Assembly (NCBI GenBank): GCA_964469485.1
Contig: CAYXZP010000076.1
Span: 1 to 10,489 of the forward strand
From: CAYXZP01 sp964469485
GTDB lineage: Bacteria; Desulfobacterota; Binatia; UBA1149; CAYXZP01
Direction of reading: 5' to 3'
DNA: 10,489 nt
Position numbers and translations under genes: made by a program. Under the pieces are notes generated by a model that saw only the letters and a program-made list of their open reading frames with translations, had not been told where the DNA came from and searched no databases. Of the stretch, positions 7,960 through 10,489 are shown piece after piece (within the stretch, counting starts at the first letter, position 1; every line of letters starts with the position of its first letter).

Positions 7960-7977
7960 CGGTAGAAAGCAGTACCG
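7960..7977. repeat. Short inverted repeat CGGTA-N8-TACCG between divergent promoters
   Basis: A perfect 5-bp inverted repeat with 18 bp total span. It lies over the -35 region expected for valS and just upstream of the plus-strand promoter of the VOC gene. Its position would suit a regulator dimer binding both promoters, but 5-bp arms can arise by chance. Confidence 0.3.
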
Positions 7978-7982
7978 CAGGC

Positions 7983-8011
7983 TTGAGCGCCTGGATGTGC
8001 GTGTGTATGTT
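7983..8011 (+). promoter_or_regulatory. Candidate promoter of the VOC-family gene
   Basis: TTGAGC (7983-7988), a 17-nt spacer and TATGTT (8006-8011), each matching the sigma-70 consensus at four of six positions. The transcript would start near 8018, giving a leader of about 32 nt that contains the ribosome binding site. Confidence 0.4.
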
Positions 8012-8037
8012 GGGCGCGCCGCGACCCGGGGGCGCAC

Positions 8038-8046
8038 GGAGAAGGA
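8038..8046 (+). promoter_or_regulatory. Ribosome binding site of the VOC gene
   Basis: GGAGAAGGA ends 3 nt before the ATG at 8050. It holds two overlapping Shine-Dalgarno options: GGAG at 8 nt, or AAGGA at 3 nt. The first has the better spacing. Confidence 0.6.
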
Positions 8047-8049
8047 CGG

Positions 8050-8514
8050 ATGAGCAAGAGACCTTTCAGGGTGCTGGGTATCCAACAGATCGCCGTGGGC
8101 GGGACCGACAAATCAAAGCTCGCGAGACTGTGGGTGGACATGTTGGGGTTGACGGTCACCGGCAACTTCAAGAGCGAACGAGAGAACGTCGACGAGGACA
8201 TCACGGCCGCCGGCAGCGGCCCGCTCAAGGTCGAGGTCGATCTGATGCAACCTCTCGACCCGGACAAGAAGCCGCGCGTCCACGAACCCCCGCTCAACCA
8301 CGTCGGGCTGTGGATCGACGACCTTGCCGCCGCCGTGACATGGCTGTCCGCAAACGGCGTCCGCTTCACCCCGGGGGGGATAAGGACGGGGGCCTCCGGC
8401 TACGAGGTCTGTTTCATCCACCCAAAGGGCAGCGACGAGTCGCCGCTTGGCGGAGAAGGGGTGCTGATAGAGTTGGTGCAGGCCCCCGCCGAGGTAATAG
8501 AGGCTCTCGACTGA
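8050..8514 (+). CDS. VOC (glyoxalase/bleomycin resistance) superfamily protein
   Basis: A 154-residue protein with the paired beta-alpha-beta-beta-beta modules of the vicinal oxygen chelate fold. Module one begins FRVLGIQQIAVGG (6-18) and module two begins LNHVGLWIDDL (82-92). Likely metal ligands by position are Q13, E62 (in KVEVDL), H84 and E141 (in LIELVQ), the usual one-per-strand pattern of metal-dependent members such as glyoxalase I and methylmalonyl-CoA epimerase. It resembles a conserved bacterial group of stand-alone VOC proteins carrying GLWIDDL and GEGVLIELVQAP, but I cannot assign a substrate; lactoylglutathione lyase or an epimerase would be a guess. The ATG is preceded by a purine-rich GGAGAAGGA (8038-8046). 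It is transcribed away from valS and converges on the flavin reductase gene with 3 nt between the stops. No neighbour points to a pathway. Confidence 0.85.
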   Translation: MSKRPFRVLGIQQIAVGGTDKSKLARLWVDMLGLTVTGNFKSERENVDEDITAAGSGPLKVEVDLMQPLDPDKKPRVHEPPLNHVGLWIDDLAAAVTWLSANGVRFTPGGIRTGASGYEVCFIHPKGSDESPLGGEGVLIELVQAPAEVIEALD

Positions 8515-8523
8515 GGCTCAGTC
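8509..8523. repeat. Palindrome spanning two convergent stop codons
   Basis: GACTGA-GGC-TCAGTC is a perfect 6-bp inverted repeat with a 3-nt loop. The left arm holds the TGA of the VOC gene and the right arm the TGA (minus strand) of the flavin reductase gene. It could be a small bidirectional transcription stop, but no T-tract follows on either strand. Confidence 0.5.
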
Positions 8524-9000
8524 CTTGACGCCTCCGTAAGCGCCCCGGAAGAACAGCAGCGGAGCCTGGCCGCCGCCCACCGAACCGTCGACCACGCGGC
8601 CCATGAAGACCGTGTGGTCACCGGCCTCGACCCGGTCGGCGATCTCACACTCGAGCACACCCAGGGCCCCTTCGAGCAAAGGCGTTCCCCGCTCCGACAC
8701 GCGGTAAGGAACACCGCCCCTTAGCCTGCCCTCCTCGGGTTCGGCGCTTTGGGCGAACAGGTCCGAGATCTCGCGCTGTTCCTGCGCGAGGATGCTCAGC
8801 CCGAAGTGCTGCGCGCCACCAAGCTCGCCGTGGGCGTTCGCATCCTTGTCCACGCACACAAGCACGAGCATGGGATCGAGCGAGACCGAGGTGACGGCAT
8901 TGGCCGTGAACCCGTGCAGGCGGCCGTTCACGTGGGTGGTCACGACCGTAACGCCGGTCGCGAAGTTTCCCATGATCGTCCGGAAGATCGAGCCGTCCAT
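8518..9000 (-). CDS. Flavin reductase-like FMN-binding protein
   Basis: A 160-residue member of the flavin reductase domain family (HpaC/RutF type). Such proteins reduce FMN or FAD with NAD(P)H and often supply reduced flavin to a partner monooxygenase. It shows the expected string MGNFATGVTVVTT (10-22), GFTANAVTSVSLDP (30-43), LVCVDK, HFGLSIL, and GDHTVFMGRVV with PLLFFRGAYGG near the end. The ATG at 9000 begins MDGSIFRTIMGNF, the normal family start. A longer frame up to 9063 exists, but its extra 21 residues are a translation of tRNA-Leu, so I reject it. Only 19 nt separate the ATG from the tRNA CCA end, and no clear Shine-Dalgarno lies between. The gene therefore probably shares a transcript with the tRNA and glycosyltransferase and gains its 5' end by tRNA processing. 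No monooxygenase partner is in the window, so the physiological substrate is unknown. Confidence 0.88.
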   Translation of the reverse strand: MDGSIFRTIMGNFATGVTVVTTHVNGRLHGFTANAVTSVSLDPMLVLVCVDKDANAHGELGGAQHFGLSILAQEQREISDLFAQSAEPEEGRLRGGVPYRVSERGTPLLEGALGVLECEIADRVEAGDHTVFMGRVVDGSVGGGQAPLLFFRGAYGGVKD

Positions 9001-9004
9001 CGGC

Positions 9005-9898
9005 TCAGGACGCGGCCGGTGGTGCGAAAGGGGGGACTTGAACCCCCACAGCCTTACGGCCACAAGATCCTGAATCTTGCGCGTCTGCCAATTCCGCCAC
9101 TTTCGCTTGGTTGGAAACCCGGGATTCTATCCTGTCGTTAGGGGCCCGCAAGTGGTGCGCGGCCCCGGGCGGGCCGGCGCAAGCCAGGATCGCGCGGCGG
9201 TATCGAAGCAATTCGCGAAAGGCCCCCCACACCACGCGCGGCAGTATGCCCGTGGCTTTGCCGCGCCGGCGGCGGTCGTGACCCACGCCGACCTCGACGT
9301 AGCTCGCGCCGCGCCTGGCCGCGCGCGTGAGGAGCTCAGCGCTGACCAGGGCGCCGTCACTGGCCAAGGTCATGCCGTCGACCACGTTGCGCGCGATCAG
9401 CTTGAACCCGCAATTTACGTCACGGTAACTGCCACCGAGCGCGAGCCTGACGACGACGCGCCCCCACACCCAACCGGCCAGCCGTCTGAACCAGGGGTCG
9501 CTGCGCGGCTTGCGGAACCCAAGCACCATGTCGGCATCGTCGCGACGTTCCCAAAGCCTGCCGAGGTTTTCGATGGAGAACTGCCCGTCACCGTCGCTTA
9601 CCAGTATCCGGCTGCCGCGTGCGGCCCCGATACCGGTTCGCAAAGCAGCCCCGTAGCCGCGGTTGTTATCGTGTCTGAGCCAGCGCACCCGCGGGTTGCG
9701 CCCACACATCGCACCCACGACCGAAGCGGTCGAATCGCGGCTGCCATCGTCCACGAGGTTGATCTCGTAGTCTATCCCACGGTCTTCGAGATATGCGACG
9801 GTCCGGCCCACCACGGAACCGATGATGTCGGCCTCGTTGAAGACCGGCAGGACCACGCTGAGCTCGGGTCTGGGTTCGGCTGCGTTCGTCGTTGTCAT
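9005..9898 (-). CDS. Family 2 glycosyltransferase (dolichyl-phosphate-mannose synthase-like), open frame runs through tRNA-Leu
   Basis: GT-A fold enzymes of this family move a sugar from a nucleotide donor, often to a polyprenyl phosphate at the inner membrane face, for cell-envelope glycans. The ORF is 297 residues. Seen are the N-terminal SVVLPVFNE (14-22), DDGSRDST (50-57), DNNRGYGAALRTGI (77-90), the metal/donor motif SDGDGQF (101-107), DVNCGFKLI (160-168) and the EVGVGHDRRRRGKAT segment (202-216). No C-terminal membrane helices are seen, so it is a short single-domain type. Family likeness ends near residue 240. Residues 265-293 are a literal translation of the tRNA-Leu gene, in frame from its first base, and the stop lies just past it. 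The natural protein probably ends between residues 235 and 264; the stop may be lost or frameshifted, since a TAA at 9140-9138 is out of frame. The ATG at 9898 has only AAGG directly before it. The 9005 end is therefore that of the open frame. Sugar and acceptor are unknown. Confidence 0.85.
   Translation of the reverse strand: MTTTNAAEPRPELSVVLPVFNEADIIGSVVGRTVAYLEDRGIDYEINLVDDGSRDSTASVVGAMCGRNPRVRWLRHDNNRGYGAALRTGIGAARGSRILVSDGDGQFSIENLGRLWERRDDADMVLGFRKPRSDPWFRRLAGWVWGRVVVRLALGGSYRDVNCGFKLIARNVVDGMTLASDGALVSAELLTRAARRGASYVEVGVGHDRRRRGKATGILPRVVWGAFRELLRYRRAILACAGPPGAAHHLRAPNDRIESRVSNQAKVAELADAQDSGSCGRKAVGVQVPPFAPPAAS
9020..9106 (-). tRNA. tRNA-Leu (anticodon CAG), CCA encoded
   Basis: Reading the minus strand from 9106: acceptor GCGAAAG, D-arm GCGGAATTGGCAGACGC, anticodon stem CAAGA/TCTTG around loop TTCAGGA with anticodon CAG (plus strand 9070-9072), long variable arm TGGCCGTAAGGCTGT, T-arm GGGGGTTCAAGTCCCCC, acceptor CTTTCGC, discriminator A at 9023, and CCA at 9022-9020. 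The long variable arm and A73 are those of a type II leucine tRNA. It decodes CTG, the expected major leucine codon in a high-GC genome. It lies between the glycosyltransferase and flavin reductase genes on the same strand and is read in frame by the glycosyltransferase ORF. Confidence 0.97.
9124..9151 (-). promoter_or_regulatory. Candidate promoter of tRNA-Leu
   Basis: On the minus strand, TTGCGG (9151-9146), a 16-nt spacer and TAGAAT (9129-9124, five of six to consensus). The -10 is followed directly by CCCGGG, a GC-rich discriminator typical of stable RNA promoters under stringent control. The start point would lie near 9117, about 11 nt before the mature tRNA. It sits within the 3' tail of the glycosyltransferase frame. 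Confidence 0.5.
9141..9166 (-). terminator. GC-rich hairpin at the end of the glycosyltransferase gene (tentative)
   Basis: GGGGCC and GGCCCC form a perfect 6-bp stem around a 14-nt loop, and a GC pair could extend it past a bulge. No T-run follows on either strand, so it is not a canonical intrinsic terminator. It overlaps the -35 of the tRNA promoter candidate. It could weakly end or protect the glycosyltransferase message. Confidence 0.25.
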
Positions 9899-9920
9899 CC
9901 TTGCAAAGGACGAATAAAAT
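9892..9920 (+). promoter_or_regulatory. Strong sigma-70-like promoter for the DUF3426-like gene
   Basis: TTGTCA (9892-9897) and TAAAAT (9915-9920), each five of six to consensus, with an ideal 17-nt spacer. The start point would be near 9927, leaving about a 25-nt leader before the ATG at 9952. The -35 overlaps the glycosyltransferase start codon on the other strand. Confidence 0.6.
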
Positions 9921-9924
9921 CATA
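9919..9924 (-). promoter_or_regulatory. Candidate -10 element of the glycosyltransferase gene
   Basis: TATGAT on the minus strand matches TATAAT at five of six. The start would be near 9912, about 14 nt before the ATG at 9898. The -35 region at the expected place is weak. It overlaps the plus-strand -10 by two bases, so the two divergent promoters probably cannot be open at once. Confidence 0.35.
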
Positions 9925-9951
9925 TCGGCCCTGGAACGCAACGGCACCACC

Positions 9952-10489
9952 ATGCAGGACAGCAAACGCGCTCCGAAAACGGTGTTCCCGGAACAGAGGC
10001 GGTCCTCTTTGGCGACCGTCTGGGTCGCGATGTCCGGCATCGTGGTGACCTTCGGCGCCCTGGCCCTGCTACTGACGTCGAGGCACAGCGTGGCCGACTC
10101 ACTTCTCGCCGGCATACCGGCGCCCGGCCTGGCTACCAGCCTGGCCTCGGAAAGGAACCTGCGGGCTCACCTCCGTATCGAACCGCCCGAGGTGTGGAGG
10201 ACCCGCCTGGCCGACAACACGGAGGTGCTGGTCGCACAGACCACCGTCACCAACGACTCCTTCGTGCCCGTCCGCGACATAGTCGTCAGCGCGGAGGCCT
10301 ATCGCCGGGGACGGCGCATCGCGCGGGCGGCCTCGGCCTGCGGCAGGGCGTTCTCCCCCACCCTGCTAGGACGTATAAAACGCGACGAGTTGGCGGTTGC
10401 CCTGGATCTTCCGCCGAGCGGCGCTGCTATCGCGCCGGGGCAAACGACTTCGTGTCAGGTGGCCTTCCCGAGAAGCGCCGGTGGAGCGG
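9952..10489 (+). CDS. Membrane-anchored DUF3426-like protein (partial, 3' end outside window)
   Basis: 179 residues are visible before the right edge. The N-terminus is short and basic (K5, R6, K9, R16, R17) and is followed by one hydrophobic helix at about 20-42, which suggests a cytoplasmic N-terminus with the rest outside the inner membrane. The region from about 90 to 175 resembles DUF3426: an extended strand (EVLVAQTTVTNDS, 91-103), a second (RDIVVSAEAYRRGRRIA), then a CGRAFSPTLLGRIKRDEL segment (130-147) and a SCQVAF strand. That family often follows an MJ0042-type zinc ribbon in proteobacterial proteins, but no zinc ribbon is present here. C130 and C168 could pair if the domain is extracytoplasmic. 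Function is unknown, and I assign the family from pattern memory only. ATG 9952 is the first start after a strong promoter; its Shine-Dalgarno is poor. Confidence 0.65.
   Translation, partial: MQDSKRAPKTVFPEQRRSSLATVWVAMSGIVVTFGALALLLTSRHSVADSLLAGIPAPGLATSLASERNLRAHLRIEPPEVWRTRLADNTEVLVAQTTVTNDSFVPVRDIVVSAEAYRRGRRIARAASACGRAFSPTLLGRIKRDELAVALDLPPSGAAIAPGQTTSCQVAFPRSAGGA

Noticed and set aside
7930..8049. T-box or other amino acid riboswitch upstream of valS
   Set aside because: The whole divergent gap is 120 bp, the likely transcription start is next to the start codon, and no T-box sequence was seen.
8050..8514. Naming the VOC protein lactoylglutathione lyase or methylmalonyl-CoA epimerase
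   Set aside because: Metal-ligand positions are compatible with several VOC families, and no neighbour supports either pathway.
9001..9063. N-terminal extension of the flavin reductase frame (start at 9063)
   Set aside because: The extra 21 residues are a translation of tRNA-Leu sequence and the family start MDGSIFRTIMGNF begins at 9000.
8518..9106. tRNA-associated genomic island or attachment site
   Set aside because: No integrase, no direct repeat of the tRNA 3' end found by eye, and the flanking genes look like ordinary chromosomal genes.
9077..10048. Long plus-strand open frame of 323 codons opposite the glycosyltransferase
   Set aside because: It is antisense to a gene with clear GT2 motifs, crosses the tRNA and promoter region, and shows no recognisable domain; such shadow frames are common in high-GC DNA.

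Overview
This is a high-GC bacterial chromosome segment made mostly of conserved housekeeping genes. An E. coli-type NADP isocitrate dehydrogenase, a DUF3426-like membrane protein and a tRNA gene with an encoded CCA end suggest a proteobacterium in the broad sense, perhaps a deltaproteobacterial or related lineage such as Desulfobacterota, Myxococcota or Binatota. This placement is an inference from gene content and style only; there is no rRNA or other phylogenetic marker to settle it. I see no phage, insertion sequence, CRISPR array or defence genes, and no gap above about 120 bp between genes.

Region 1 (7929 down to 1, minus strand) is one tightly packed gene run: valS, nadC, birA, coaX, an EF-G-like translational GTPase, and icd, which runs off the left edge. 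The valS/nadC, nadC/birA and birA/coaX junctions each share four bases (CTGA, GTGA, GTGA), and the last two gaps are only 16-17 nt, so I read it as one operon. The genes combine tRNA charging with NAD synthesis (NadC), biotin attachment (BirA) and coenzyme A synthesis (CoaX), then translation and the TCA cycle. Five of the six genes appear to start with non-ATG codons (GTG, CTG, GTG, GTG, TTG). nadC is best read from a rare CTG start, 14 codons upstream of the first conventional start.

Region 2 (7930-8049) is a divergent promoter region. It holds a -10 element just before valS, which may make a leaderless transcript, and a promoter for the plus-strand VOC-family gene (8050-8514). The VOC gene converges on a flavin reductase gene (9000-8518, minus). 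Their stop codons lie in the two arms of one short palindrome.

Region 3 (9898 down to 8518, minus) reads: family 2 glycosyltransferase, tRNA-Leu(CAG), flavin reductase. The glycosyltransferase frame has no stop before the tRNA. It enters the tRNA exactly in frame, passes through it, and stops four bases before the flavin reductase ATG. The tRNA seems to have its own promoter inside the 3' tail of the glycosyltransferase frame.

Region 4 (9892-10489) begins with a near-consensus plus-strand promoter overlapping the glycosyltransferase start codon. It drives a membrane-anchored DUF3426-like protein that continues past the right edge.

I found no convincing undescribed system. The points most worth a second look are the glycosyltransferase/tRNA fusion frame, the CTG start of nadC, the altered GTPase motifs of the EF-G-like protein, and a histidine where the catalytic tyrosine of isocitrate dehydrogenase is expected.
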